This document shows positions 1 through 8,647 of a DNA stretch of 64,000 nt, one piece after another (position 1 is the first letter of the stretch; every line of letters starts with the position of its first letter). A program made the position numbers and the translations under genes. The notes below the pieces were generated by a model. It did not search any database. It was not told where the DNA came from and worked only from the letters and a program-made list of their open reading frames with translations. Where the stretch lies: the NCBI GenBank assembly GCA_050015275.1, contig JBEKBS010000001.1:124001-188000 (forward strand). The letters run 5' to 3'. The stretch comes from DATKJS01 sp050015275. GTDB lineage: Bacteria > Acidobacteriota > Aminicenantia > Aminicenantales > Saccharicenantaceae.

Positions 1-198
1 TGGGACGATCTGCGGGCCCGCAGGCTCCGGACGCGGATGATCCTCCAGGTCCACGACGAGCTCGTCTTCGAGGTCCCGAGCGCCGAAAAGGCCGAGGTCG
101 AAAAAATCGTCCGGGACCGCATGGAGAACGTCTGCGACCTCAGGGTCCCCCTCAAGGTCCGCCTCGGCTGGGGCCCCAACTGGGCCGACGCAAAATAG
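1..198 (+). CDS. polA: DNA polymerase I, C-terminal end (partial)
   Basis: The window opens inside this gene; only the last 65 codons are present, ending in TAG. They contain the motif C of family A polymerases (QVHDEL around residues 16-21 of the fragment), whose His-Asp pair lies at the polymerase active site, and end in a typical GWGPNW-type tail. The product fills gaps in replication and repair. Nothing can be said about its 5'->3' or 3'->5' exonuclease domains, which lie outside the window. Confidence 0.9.
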   Translation, partial: WDDLRARRLRTRMILQVHDELVFEVPSAEKAEVEKIVRDRMENVCDLRVPLKVRLGWGPNWADAK

Positions 199-258
199 GG
201 TCGGACGGGTCCTGTCCCGGCGCATAAAGAGGGGCCGAGGGGAATGGCTGTTGCGCTT

Positions 259-398
259 AAAAAAGAATGCGCAGGGGGTGTTCTTTGAACTGCCCAGAAG
301 AAAGATCCAGAATCATCTCAGATATTTACCAGAAGTGCAGCTCCGAGTTGCTCCGCTGCATTTCTGCTGGCCGCTCCTCGGAATCCGCTCCCTGCCGG
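259..398 (-). repeat. Dispersed modular intergenic repeat, copy A
   Basis: Read on the minus strand, 316-398 aligns with 11271-11353 with about 11 differences in 83 bases. It contains a 12-bp inverted repeat (arms 330-341 and 355-366). It is followed by a second shared block at 259-288 (minus strand AACACCCCCTGCGCATTCTT), also found in the 49 kb copy. The repeat fills most of the 276-bp convergent gap between polA and the GNAT-like gene and lies 3' of the latter. Short open frames here are not convincing genes. Function unknown. Confidence 0.8.
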
Positions 399-474
399 AG
401 GCCATCCCCGAGGCCCATCTTACAGATGCACCAGGGCAGGACTCATCCAACCTTTTTATTTCTCGACGGAACCC

Positions 475-1599
475 TTACAGGGTCTTCTGGAGGACGCGGA
501 ATTTCTTGTAGATCTTTCCGCCCATGCGCTCCATCTCCCCCCGGACCTTGATGTTGGTCTCCATCTCGTGGTGGGTGTCCATGACCTCGTAGCCCGCATC
601 CAGGGCGGACTGGATCATCTTGACCCCCATCACGACGTCCAGGCCCTGGCCTCGGTACTTGTCCTTGACCGCGCCGAGGAGGAGGTCGAGCTGTTTCGTT
701 TTCTTGGCCGCCCGCAGGATGTAGATCAATCCGAAGGGGAAGAGCCGGCCGCGGGCCTTCAGGATCCCCCCGCTCATGTCGGGCATGCCGATGATGAAGG
801 CCACGATCTCGCCGTCCTTCGTGATGACCTTGACGAAGTTGGGGTTGAGGACGGGCAGATAGCGCTTGGCCAGCTCGTCCATCTCTTTCTCATCGAGCGG
901 CGCGTAGCCGTAGATATTGTTCTGCATATAGGTCTCGTTCATCAACGACAGGACCGGCCGGATCCAGGGCTTGATCTGCTTCTTGGTCTTGAACTCCAGG
1001 ACCTCGAAGACCCCCTTCTTTTCGGCCCGCTCGTAGATCTTCTTGTAGAACTCGGGCATCTCCTTGGGGATGTCGATCTTGTAAACGAAATAATCGATGT
1101 CCTTGACGTAGCCCTCGTTCTCGACGAGCTTGGGCATCCAGGGGAAATTGTAGTAGGTGGCGATGGTCGCCCGGTGGTCGAAGCCCTCGATGAGGAACCC
1201 CTCGGGGTCCTGGTCGGAGAAGCCGTACGGGCCGACGATCCGGGTCATCCCTTTGGCCCCGGCCCAATCCTCGATCCTGGCAAGGAGGGCGTGAACGACT
1301 TCCTGGTCCTCGTATGTTTCCAGGTATCCGAAGCGGGCCGTCTTTTCGTTCCGGTGTTCGTTATAGCGGTCGTTGATGATCCCCATGGCCCGGCCGACGC
1401 AGGCGCCCTCTTTGAACGCCAGGAGCATGGTCGTGTGGCAGTAGCCGAAGGCCTTGTTCTTTTTCGGGTCGAAGAATTTCCAGTCGTCCATGTAGATGGG
1501 GTGGACCCAGTTCGCGTGGCCGGCATGGATCTTTTCGGGAAGAAAAATGAAGGTCTTGAGGTCCTTCCGGGATTGGGCTTCCTTGACTTCGATGGCCAT
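475..1599 (-). CDS. GNAT-like acetyltransferase family protein
   Basis: 374 residues from the chosen ATG at 1599, which has an AGGGAG ribosome-binding site about 7 bases upstream; an in-frame ATG at 1665 would add 22 residues without one. The C-terminal part (GAVKDKYRGQGLD..., then T-HHEMETN and MERMGGKIYKKFR) has the shape of the acyl-CoA-binding end of GNAT folds found in long conserved hypothetical proteins. The N-terminal half resembles the partner domain of such two-domain proteins. Substrate is unknown. It stands alone, divergent from the hydrogenase operon. The family call is by motif recognition only. Confidence 0.6.
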   Translation of the reverse strand: MAIEVKEAQSRKDLKTFIFLPEKIHAGHANWVHPIYMDDWKFFDPKKNKAFGYCHTTMLLAFKEGACVGRAMGIINDRYNEHRNEKTARFGYLETYEDQEVVHALLARIEDWAGAKGMTRIVGPYGFSDQDPEGFLIEGFDHRATIATYYNFPWMPKLVENEGYVKDIDYFVYKIDIPKEMPEFYKKIYERAEKKGVFEVLEFKTKKQIKPWIRPVLSLMNETYMQNNIYGYAPLDEKEMDELAKRYLPVLNPNFVKVITKDGEIVAFIIGMPDMSGGILKARGRLFPFGLIYILRAAKKTKQLDLLLGAVKDKYRGQGLDVVMGVKMIQSALDAGYEVMDTHHEMETNIKVRGEMERMGGKIYKKFRVLQKTL

Positions 1600-1721
1600 G
1601 CTTTCTCCCTTTCTCTCGCAACAGCGTCCTCTCTTTATATTCCAGGATTCCAGGGGAAAAATCAAATATTATTTTGTTCTGGAAATCCTGTTCAAAAAAT
1701 GAGGGCGGCGTGTGGAAATTC

Positions 1722-1750
1722 TTGACAATTCCGGAGGCCCCCCATATACT
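1722..1750 (+). promoter_or_regulatory. Sigma-70-type promoter of the hydrogenase operon
   Basis: TTGACA at 1722-1727, a 17-base spacer, and TATACT at 1745-1750. This is close to consensus and about 30 bases ahead of the first operon gene at 1783. An AAGGA lies at about 1764. No operator is obvious around it. Confidence 0.8.
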
Positions 1751-1782
1751 ACCCCCTCAAAATAAGGAATCAGATCGTCAAT

Positions 1783-3213
1783 ATGAACGTCGAAACCATC
1801 GCCCTCCTAACGATCTTTGTCCCTATCGTCGGCTCATTCGCGATCCCGCTGGCGGCCCTCCTCTCCAAGCCCGCCCGGTCGTTGTGGGCCATTCTGGTGA
1901 GCGCCGTGACGGCGGTCTTGCCTCTGACCCTGATCCCGTTCGCCCTCGGCGGGGGCGATCTGGTCATCCGCAAACCCTTCGTCCTCGGGCTCGACTTCAT
2001 CCTCATCCTCGACCCCCTGTCGATCTTCATGGCCTGCGTCTCGTCGTTTGTCGGCTGTCTGATCGTCGTCTACTCCATCGGCTACATCCACGACGAGGAG
2101 CATCAGAACGAATATTACCTGATGGTCCTCCTGTTCATCGGCGCCATGATGGGCCTCGTGTTCTCCGGCAACCTCATCTTCCTGTACCTGTTCTGGGAGA
2201 TCATCGCCATCAGCTGCTGGCGCCTGATCGGGTTCTACCGCCAGCCGGACTTCGTCATCAAGGCGGACAAGGCCTTCCTCGTGACCTTCTTCGGCGCCGT
2301 GGTCATGCTCCTGGGGTTCATCCAGATCTACGGCGTCACGAGCACCTTCGACATCACCGCCATGCGGGGGACCCTCATCCCCGGAAGCGCGGTCCTGCTG
2401 ATCCTCTTCGGCCTGTTCTCGAAATCCGCCACCGTGCCCCTCCACACGTGGCTGCCCGACGCCGGCGTCGCGCCGACGACCGTCACGGCCCTCCTCCACG
2501 CCGCCGTTCTCGTCAAGATCGGCGTCTACGCCTACGCCCGGCTCTTCCTCTACGGGTTCAGGATCCCCGCCGAATGGCAGCAGGTCATCCCCATCGTGGT
2601 GGTCGTCTCCAGCCTGGTGGCCGCGGGCGCGGCCGCCGTCGAGAACGATTTCAAACGGATCCTGGCCTACTCGACAGTCAGCCAGATCGGCTACATCTTC
2701 CTCGGCTTCAGCATGGCCAACGCGGCCGGGATCTCCGGGTCCCTGCTCTTCATCCTGATGCACGGCCTGGCCAAGGCCGGCCTCTTCCTCTGCGCCGGGA
2801 TCGTCATCCACGCGACCCACACCAAGGACATCCGGGAGATGGGCGGCCTCATCCGGACCATGCCCGTGACCGCTATCGCTTTTCTCTTCTGCGCCTTCTC
2901 CGTCATTGGCATCCCGCCCTTCGGCGGGTTCTTCTCCAAGTTCCTGGTGATCATGGGCACCCTTCAAGCGGGCCAGGTCTGGCTGGCCGGGACGGCCCTG
3001 TTCACCGCCGTCCTGACGATGTTCTACCTATTGAAGGTCTTCAGCATGGTTTTCCTGGGTGAGGCCAAGCACCCGGCGCCGGAAAAGACGAAATCCATGG
3101 TCTTTGTCGTCGCGACCCTGGCCGTCCTCAGCCTGGCGGCCGGCCTTCTCGTCTCGTACCCCATGAAGCTCGTCAGCATCGCGACGGCCCAGATGAGTTG
3201 GTGGCTTCGATGA
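1783..3213 (+). CDS. Antiporter-like proton-conducting subunit 1 (NuoM/NuoL/Mrp type) of group 4 hydrogenase
   Basis: 476 residues with about 14 hydrophobic segments, as expected for the Mrp/NuoL/M/N family. The conserved pump residues are visible: Glu139 in LFWE and Lys214 followed by PLHTWLPDA (His221). It would form one ion-translocating half-channel in the membrane arm of the complex encoded by the eleven genes to 11224. It is the first gene after the promoter at 1722, and its stop overlaps the next start (ATGA at 3210). Whether it moves H+ or Na+ cannot be read from the sequence. Confidence 0.85.
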   Translation: MNVETIALLTIFVPIVGSFAIPLAALLSKPARSLWAILVSAVTAVLPLTLIPFALGGGDLVIRKPFVLGLDFILILDPLSIFMACVSSFVGCLIVVYSIGYIHDEEHQNEYYLMVLLFIGAMMGLVFSGNLIFLYLFWEIIAISCWRLIGFYRQPDFVIKADKAFLVTFFGAVVMLLGFIQIYGVTSTFDITAMRGTLIPGSAVLLILFGLFSKSATVPLHTWLPDAGVAPTTVTALLHAAVLVKIGVYAYARLFLYGFRIPAEWQQVIPIVVVVSSLVAAGAAAVENDFKRILAYSTVSQIGYIFLGFSMANAAGISGSLLFILMHGLAKAGLFLCAGIVIHATHTKDIREMGGLIRTMPVTAIAFLFCAFSVIGIPPFGGFFSKFLVIMGTLQAGQVWLAGTALFTAVLTMFYLLKVFSMVFLGEAKHPAPEKTKSMVFVVATLAVLSLAAGLLVSYPMKLVSIATAQMSWWLR

Positions 3214-5078
3214 CACCCAAGATGCTCCTTCTGCCGGTCCTTCTGCCCGCGGTCCTCGCCGTCGTCCTTCTCCTCATCCCCAAGGGGGTCAGGCTCCTCC
3301 GGGAGCTCCTGGCTGTCGCCGGGTCCGCGGTCCTTCTCTATTACGCTTTTGTCCTCTTTTCGGTGAAGAACCTCGAGCTGAGCGTCCCCTGGCTGGGCAT
3401 GGGGATCGACTTCGAGCTTCGCCTGTTCCACTTCTCGAGTTTCATCCTCCTCGCCCTGGCCGGGTTCCTCTTTTTGATCACCATCTACTCGACGGTCAAG
3501 ATGAAGGACACCCCGCGGGTCCGGGAATATTACGCCTACGTCTTTCTGACGGCCGCCTTCGCCAACGGCGCGGTCCTGGCCAACAATTTCGTGCCCCTCC
3601 TCTTCTTCTGGGAGGGGCTGCTCGTGACCCTGTACGGCCTTATCACCATCGGCGGCAAGGCGACGTCGAACCGGACCGCGGTCAAGGCCCTGCTGATCAG
3701 CGGGTTCTGCGATTTCTCGATGATCATGGGCATCGGCCTTCTCTGGTCGCTGACCGGCACGCTGACCATGTCCAAGGTCTCGGTCGAGCCCACGGGCCTC
3801 GCCGCTGTGGCCTTCGTCCTCATGATGATTGGCGCCATCGGCAAGGCCGGAGCCATGCCGTTCCATACCTGGATCCCCGACGCCGCCTTGGACGCGCCCG
3901 TGACCTTCATGGCCTTCCTGCCGGCCGCCTTCGAAAAACTCCTGGGCATCTATCTCCTGGCCCGGATCTCCCTCGATTTCTTCAAGATCAAGCCGGGCGG
4001 CGGCTTGTCGATCCTGATGATGGCCATCGGCGCGGCGACCATTGTCCTGGCCGTCCTCATGGCCCTCATCCAGAAGGACTTCAAGAAGCTGCTGTCCTTC
4101 CACGCCATCAGCCAGGTCGGCTACATGGTCCTCGGCATCGGGACCGGGATCCCCATCGGCATCGCCGGCGGCATCTTCCACATGATCAACCACGCCATGT
4201 ACAAATGCGGGCTTTTCCTGAGCGCCGGCTCGGTCGAGCACCGGACCGGGACGACCGAACTCAAAAGGCTCGGCGGGCTCCGGAAGGAGATGCCCCTGAC
4301 GGCCTTCGGCTTCACCGTCTGTGCCCTGGCCATTTCCGGGGTCTGGCCCTTGAACGGGTTCGTCTCCAAGGAGATGGTCTTCCACGGCGCGGTCGAAACG
4401 GGATACATCGTGTTCGCCGTCGCCGCCTGGGTCGGGGCGATCTTCACCTTCGCCTCGTTCCTCAAGGCGGGGCACTCGGTCTTCTTCGGCGAACGGACCA
4501 AGGAGGTCCCGCCCGTCAGGGAAAGCCAGGCCCCGATCGTCATCCCGATCCTCGTCCTGGCCCTGCTCTGCATCACCTTCGGCGTCTACAACAAACTGCC
4601 CCTGACCCTGCTCATCCAGCCGATCCTCGCGGGCCACGTCGAGGCGGGGGAGCCCTTGGACTTCACGGCCCATGCCCTGTCCCTCGCGAACCCCATCGCC
4701 CTCATCTCCCTGGCCTGCCTGGTCCTGGCCTTCCTCCTCCACGCTTACGGCTTCCGGAAGTCGGGGCGCAAGCCCTACCTGGCCTCCGAGCCGGTCCACA
4801 ACCTGCCCGTCCTCCACAAGCTCTACGAGATGTCGGAGGCGCGGATGTTCGACCTCTACGAGCAGGGCGTGAAGGTCCTCAAGGGGCTGTCCATGGTCCT
4901 GTTCAAGGCGGTGGACCGGCCCATCGACTTCGTCTTCGAGAAGGTCGTCACGGCCGTGGGCGGGAAGTTCACCGGGATCCTGAAGAAGGCCCACAACGGG
5001 CACTACGCGAATTACCTGGCCTGGTGCCTGGCCGGCCTCATCATCGTGGCCGGCGTCATCTCCATGCTCGCGAAATAG
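3210..5078 (+). CDS. Antiporter-like subunit 2 (NuoL type, with lateral helix) of group 4 hydrogenase
   Basis: 622 residues from the ATG at 3210, which overlaps the preceding stop; a TTG at 3198 would add four residues. It carries the family residues Glu135 (FFWEG) and Lys212 followed by PFHTWIPDA. It is longer than its two sisters: the last ~100 residues form a long amphipathic stretch and then a final membrane segment. That is the arrangement of the NuoL lateral helix and last TM helix that clamp the antiporter subunits of complex I together. It is therefore probably the distal subunit. Confidence 0.85.
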   Translation: MTPKMLLLPVLLPAVLAVVLLLIPKGVRLLRELLAVAGSAVLLYYAFVLFSVKNLELSVPWLGMGIDFELRLFHFSSFILLALAGFLFLITIYSTVKMKDTPRVREYYAYVFLTAAFANGAVLANNFVPLLFFWEGLLVTLYGLITIGGKATSNRTAVKALLISGFCDFSMIMGIGLLWSLTGTLTMSKVSVEPTGLAAVAFVLMMIGAIGKAGAMPFHTWIPDAALDAPVTFMAFLPAAFEKLLGIYLLARISLDFFKIKPGGGLSILMMAIGAATIVLAVLMALIQKDFKKLLSFHAISQVGYMVLGIGTGIPIGIAGGIFHMINHAMYKCGLFLSAGSVEHRTGTTELKRLGGLRKEMPLTAFGFTVCALAISGVWPLNGFVSKEMVFHGAVETGYIVFAVAAWVGAIFTFASFLKAGHSVFFGERTKEVPPVRESQAPIVIPILVLALLCITFGVYNKLPLTLLIQPILAGHVEAGEPLDFTAHALSLANPIALISLACLVLAFLLHAYGFRKSGRKPYLASEPVHNLPVLHKLYEMSEARMFDLYEQGVKVLKGLSMVLFKAVDRPIDFVFEKVVTAVGGKFTGILKKAHNGHYANYLAWCLAGLIIVAGVISMLAK

Positions 5079-5131
5079 CCGTTTGATTCCATAGATCGTT
5101 CGGAAGAGTTTGTGAAGATCGAGGAGGAGCG

Positions 5132-6613
5132 TTGATCATTCTCTTCGTTGCGCTGCCGCTCATCGTGGCGGGAGTTCTGCCGCTCATCGGCAAGGTCTCC
5201 CGGAGGGTCGTGCCTGACCTGCTGGCCAATGCGGTCCTTCTCTTTTTGCTCGTCTACGCCGTGGCCGTCGGCCGGCCGCTCATCGGGAACGGCCCCGCCC
5301 TCCAGAAGCTGACCTGGCTCGGGGAGACCGTCAACCTCCGTCTGGCCCTCGACGGGTTCAGCCTGCTCATGCTCCTGGCCATTTCCCTGGTCGGGCTTTG
5401 CGTCACCCTGTTCTCGATCGACTACATGGAGCACTACGGGGCCAAAGCGAATTATTACGCCTTGCTCCTGATCATGATCGCCGGGATGAACGGCCTCGTC
5501 CTGGCGACGGACCTTTTCAACCTCTACATCTTTCTCGAGGTGGCCGCCGTCGCCTCCTACTCCCTGGTGGCCTTCGGCCTTGGGCAGGACGAGCTCGAGG
5601 CGGCCTTCAAGTACCTCCTCCTGTCCGTGGTGGCCTCGGCCTTCATCCTGGTCAGCATCGCCGTCATCTTCGGCATGACCGGGAGCCTGAGCCTGCCGGC
5701 CGTGGCCAGGGCCCTCCAGGACCTCAAAGCCGGCCCGGTCGTCGGCATCTGCGCGGCCCTCTTCATCATGGGCTTCGGGCTGAAAGCGGCCCTCGTCCCC
5801 TTCCACGCCTGGCTGCCGGACGCCCACCCCTCGGCCCCGGCCCCGATCTCGGCGGTCCTGTCGGGCCTGCTCATCAAGGTCTCGGGCGTCTACGCCCTGA
5901 CCCGGGTCTTCCTCAACGTCTTCGGCCTGACGCCGGCCCTGTCCAATGTCTTGATGTCCCTCGGCACCGTGTCCCTGGTCGTCGCCGCCTTCCTGGCCCT
6001 GGGCCAGAAGGACATCAAGCGGATGCTGGCCTATTCCTCCATCAGCCAGGTCGGCTATATCGTCCTGGGGATCGGCCTCGGGACGCCGCTCGGCATCGCC
6101 GGGGGGCTCTTCCACCTGTTCAATCACGCCCTGGCCAAGGGGCTCCTGTTCTTGACCTCCGGCTCCATCCAGCAGGCCACCGGCACCCGCAACCTCGACG
6201 AGATGGGCGGCCTGGCCAAGCGGATGCCTTTCACCGCGGCCACGAACCTCATCGGCTCCCTGTCGATTGCCGGGGTCCCGCCCCTCAACGGCTTCTGGTC
6301 CAAGCTCCTGATCATCATGGCCCTCATCCAGGCGGGGCACCCCGTCTTCGCTCTGATCGCCGTCCTGGCCTCCGTCCTGACCCTCTGGTATTACCTCCTC
6401 ATCCAGCGCAAGGCCTTCTTCGGAAAGCTCAACGAGAGATGGGCCGCCGTGAAGGAGGCGCCCTTCTGGATGACCGCCTCGACCGTCCTCCTCGCCTCCC
6501 TTTGCGTCGGGGTCGGCCTCTTCTTCTCGGTGACCATAAAATCCTGGATCCAGCCCGCCGCGGGCGTGCTCGCGGAGGGGGTCCAGGCCGTGATCCGTTC
6601 GTGGGGATTATAG
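5132..6613 (+). CDS. Antiporter-like subunit 3 (NuoN/MrpD type) of group 4 hydrogenase
   Basis: 493 residues, starting at TTG 5132 preceded by GAGGAGG at about 5121-5127; no ATG start in this frame gives a sensible N-terminus. The family residues Glu136 (IFLEV) and Lys218 followed by PFHAWLPDA are present. Roughly 14 membrane segments are expected. A 53-base gap separates it from subunit 2, the widest gap inside the operon. The function is ion translocation in the membrane arm. Confidence 0.85.
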   Translation: MIILFVALPLIVAGVLPLIGKVSRRVVPDLLANAVLLFLLVYAVAVGRPLIGNGPALQKLTWLGETVNLRLALDGFSLLMLLAISLVGLCVTLFSIDYMEHYGAKANYYALLLIMIAGMNGLVLATDLFNLYIFLEVAAVASYSLVAFGLGQDELEAAFKYLLLSVVASAFILVSIAVIFGMTGSLSLPAVARALQDLKAGPVVGICAALFIMGFGLKAALVPFHAWLPDAHPSAPAPISAVLSGLLIKVSGVYALTRVFLNVFGLTPALSNVLMSLGTVSLVVAAFLALGQKDIKRMLAYSSISQVGYIVLGIGLGTPLGIAGGLFHLFNHALAKGLLFLTSGSIQQATGTRNLDEMGGLAKRMPFTAATNLIGSLSIAGVPPLNGFWSKLLIIMALIQAGHPVFALIAVLASVLTLWYYLLIQRKAFFGKLNERWAAVKEAPFWMTASTVLLASLCVGVGLFFSVTIKSWIQPAAGVLAEGVQAVIRSWGL

Positions 6614-6616
6614 AAG

Positions 6617-7099
6617 ATGATTGTCCAAACAGCGCTCCTCATCGGCATGGTTCTCTTCTCGGTCCTGGCGATCTTTCTCAAGGACCTGATCAGGGCGGCG
6701 ATCTCCCTGGCCGTGGCCAGCCTTCTCCTGGGGATCATTTTCTTCCGCATGGGGGCCTCCTACGCGGGCGTCTTCGAGATCTCCGTCGTCGCGGGCCTGA
6801 TCACGGTCCTGTTCATCCTGACCATCGCCCTGACGAACACGGGCGAGGAGGTCCGGGAGTCGCGCCTCGCGAACGTCGTCTTCCCCCTCTTCTTCGCTGT
6901 CTTCGTCGTCATCGACGCCCTGGTCATGAAGGGGCTCCTCCAGAAGATCCCGGCCCTGCCCTCGGGACCCGAAACGGGCACGTTCGGGGAGGTCCTCTGG
7001 AAAGGGAGGACCTTGGACCTCGTCGGCCAGATCGCTGTCATCCTGGCGGGTGTCTTCTCGGTCCTGGCCCTGTTCCGCAAGAGAGACAAACATGACTAA
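6617..7099 (+). CDS. NuoJ-like membrane subunit
   Basis: 160 residues with five likely membrane segments. The glycine-rich third segment (around ISVVAGLITVLFILTIAL) matches the NuoJ family, whose TM3 contains the pi-bulge region of complex I. It starts 3 bases after the preceding stop and its end overlaps the NuoK-like gene by 8 bases, the usual J-K arrangement. It is expected to join the antiporter subunits to the hydrogenase module. Confidence 0.8.
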   Translation: MIVQTALLIGMVLFSVLAIFLKDLIRAAISLAVASLLLGIIFFRMGASYAGVFEISVVAGLITVLFILTIALTNTGEEVRESRLANVVFPLFFAVFVVIDALVMKGLLQKIPALPSGPETGTFGEVLWKGRTLDLVGQIAVILAGVFSVLALFRKRDKHD

Positions 7100-7400
7100 C
7101 ACCTGGTATCTCTACCTGTTCTTCTCGGCCGGCCTGGTCTTCGCCGGGCTCTACGCCCTCCTCTCCAAGCGGAACCTGATCCGGCTCTTCATCGCGATCG
7201 AGGTCATCAGCAAGGGCGTGAGCCTCCTCCTTCTCGCGACCGGCTTCGCCAAGGGGAACGTCCTCGTCGCCCAGGCCCTGGTCGTCACCTTCATCGTCGT
7301 CGAGGTCAGTCTCGTCGCCACGGCCCTGGCCATCATCATCAATATTTACCGGCACACGAAAAGCCTGGACGTCCGGAAGCTGGCCAGATTGAAAGGGTAA
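7092..7400 (+). CDS. NuoK/MrpC-like membrane subunit
   Basis: 102 residues from ATG 7092, with three membrane segments. Two intramembrane glutamates, Glu37 (IAIEV) and Glu71 (IVVEV), sit where the two essential glutamates of NuoK lie. The family forms the antiporter-like half-channel next to NuoJ. The start overlaps the end of the NuoJ-like gene; longer in-frame starts would run far into that gene. Confidence 0.85.
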   Translation: MTNTWYLYLFFSAGLVFAGLYALLSKRNLIRLFIAIEVISKGVSLLLLATGFAKGNVLVAQALVVTFIVVEVSLVATALAIIINIYRHTKSLDVRKLARLKG

Positions 7401-7403
7401 GCC

Positions 7404-7736
7404 ATGAAGGGAATCGAACTTCTCCTCTCCCCGCCGATCGCTTTTCTCCTCTTCCTCGGAGCGGCCTTCCTCCTCTACGGCCTGGGCTCGAAAATGGGCC
7501 CCAAGCTGACCAAGGTCGGCGGGAAGCTCGAGACCTACGCCTGCGGCGAGGACATCCCGGGCGTCAAGATCCAGTTCGGCTACCGGCTTTTTTTCTTTGT
7601 CGCCCTGTTCTTCACGATCATGCACGTCGCCACCCTCGTCATCGCCACGGTTCCTTCGGGCAAGATCATCTTCTTCGCGATCTTCTACCTCCTGATGATA
7701 TTCCTGTCCATCATGGCCCTCGTCACGAGGAGCTAA
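7404..7736 (+). CDS. NuoA-like membrane subunit
   Basis: 110 residues, three membrane segments. The loop after the first segment has KLETYACGEDIPG, equivalent to the YECG loop of NuoA, whose cysteine lies near the quinone/NiFe side. The acidic pair usual in the second membrane segment of NuoA (as in FDLEVAFL) is absent: here the segment reads TIMHVATL. Many group 4 hydrogenases have no NuoA equivalent, so its presence is notable. The assignment rests on position in the operon, length and this loop. Confidence 0.65.
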   Translation: MKGIELLLSPPIAFLLFLGAAFLLYGLGSKMGPKLTKVGGKLETYACGEDIPGVKIQFGYRLFFFVALFFTIMHVATLVIATVPSGKIIFFAIFYLLMIFLSIMALVTRS

Positions 7737-7737
7737 C

Positions 7738-8157
7738 ATGCTGAACAAGCTGGTCCGCTGGTCGAGGATCAAGTCGCCCTGGATCCTCCACCTCAACTCG
7801 GGCGCCTGCAACGCCTGCGATATCGAGATCGTCGCCGCTCTGACGCCCCGCTTCGACGTCGAGCGCTTCGGCGTCCTCCTCAAGGCGACGCCGCGCCACG
7901 CCGACGTTATCATCGCCAGCGGCCCGGTCACCCGGCAGATCAAGGACCGGATCATCCGGATCTACGACCAGGTCCCGGACCCCAAGTTCGTCATCGCCGT
8001 CGGGGCCTGCGCCATGTCCGGCTGCGTTTACCGCGGGGCGTACAATATCATGGGAGGGATCGATCAGGTGATCCCGGTGAACGTCTACGTTCCGGGCTGC
8101 CCGGCCCGGCCGGACGCGATCCTGGACGCCGTCGTCAAGCTCCTGGGAAAACTCTAG
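7738..8157 (+). CDS. [NiFe] hydrogenase small subunit (NuoB/EchC/HycG type)
   Basis: 139 residues. Four cysteines for the proximal [4Fe-4S] cluster are visible: Cys24 and Cys27 in GACNACDIE, Cys91 in VGACAMSG, and Cys121 in VPGCPARPD. The spaced C-x-x-C start is that of group 4 hydrogenases and not the adjacent Cys-Cys of NuoB; Ala26 replaces the more usual Gly. It passes electrons from the ferredoxin-like subunit to the NiFe site. The GAGGAG upstream is a good ribosome-binding site. Confidence 0.9.
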   Translation: MLNKLVRWSRIKSPWILHLNSGACNACDIEIVAALTPRFDVERFGVLLKATPRHADVIIASGPVTRQIKDRIIRIYDQVPDPKFVIAVGACAMSGCVYRGAYNIMGGIDQVIPVNVYVPGCPARPDAILDAVVKLLGKL

Positions 8158-8173
8158 GTTTCGAGGACACGCC

Positions 8174-8647
8174 ATGACCGATATTGAGATCATCGAAAGG
8201 CTCAAGCGGGACCTGGGCCCCGAAGCCCTGGAGGTCACGAACCCCGACCGCCGCCGCATCTTCCTCAAGGTCGACCCCGGCGACCTCGTCGCCGCCGTGA
8301 CCCTCCTCCGCGACAAGTACGACTGCGCCTACCTGGCCACGATCTCCGGCCTGGACAAGGGCGAAACGTTCGAGATCCTCTACCACTTCGCCAGCCCGGC
8401 GGCCAACATCAACGTCCGGACCGAGGTCCCCAAGGCCTCGCCCCATATCGACAGCATCACTGCCGTCATCCCCGGGGCCATTCTCTACGAACGGGAGCTC
8501 CAGGACATGTTCGGCCTGGTCGTCGACCGCATCCCCGACCCTCGTCCCCTCGTCGTGCCGGATGACTGGCCGGCCGGGAACTTCCCCCTGCGCAAGGACT
8601 GGAAGTTCGAGCGGCCGCCGGAGATCATCCCCGGAGGCAAGTCATGA
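8174..8647 (+). CDS. NuoC-like (30 kDa) hydrogenase subunit
   Basis: 157 residues with the complex I 30-kDa signature near the C-terminus: YERELQDMFGL, then DDWP and FPLRKDW. This peripheral subunit braces the small and large subunits. It is a separate gene here and not fused to the large subunit as in E. coli HycE. Its stop overlaps the large-subunit start (ATGA at 8644). Confidence 0.85.
   Translation: MTDIEIIERLKRDLGPEALEVTNPDRRRIFLKVDPGDLVAAVTLLRDKYDCAYLATISGLDKGETFEILYHFASPAANINVRTEVPKASPHIDSITAVIPGAILYERELQDMFGLVVDRIPDPRPLVVPDDWPAGNFPLRKDWKFERPPEIIPGGKS

Noticed and set aside
3024..6340. Very long open frames antisense to the antiporter genes (for example 3024-5003 and 5012-6340, minus strand)
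   Set aside because: They are Asp/Glu/Gly/His-rich mirror frames of GC-rich membrane genes, with no domains or ribosome-binding sites; the plus-strand genes are unambiguous.
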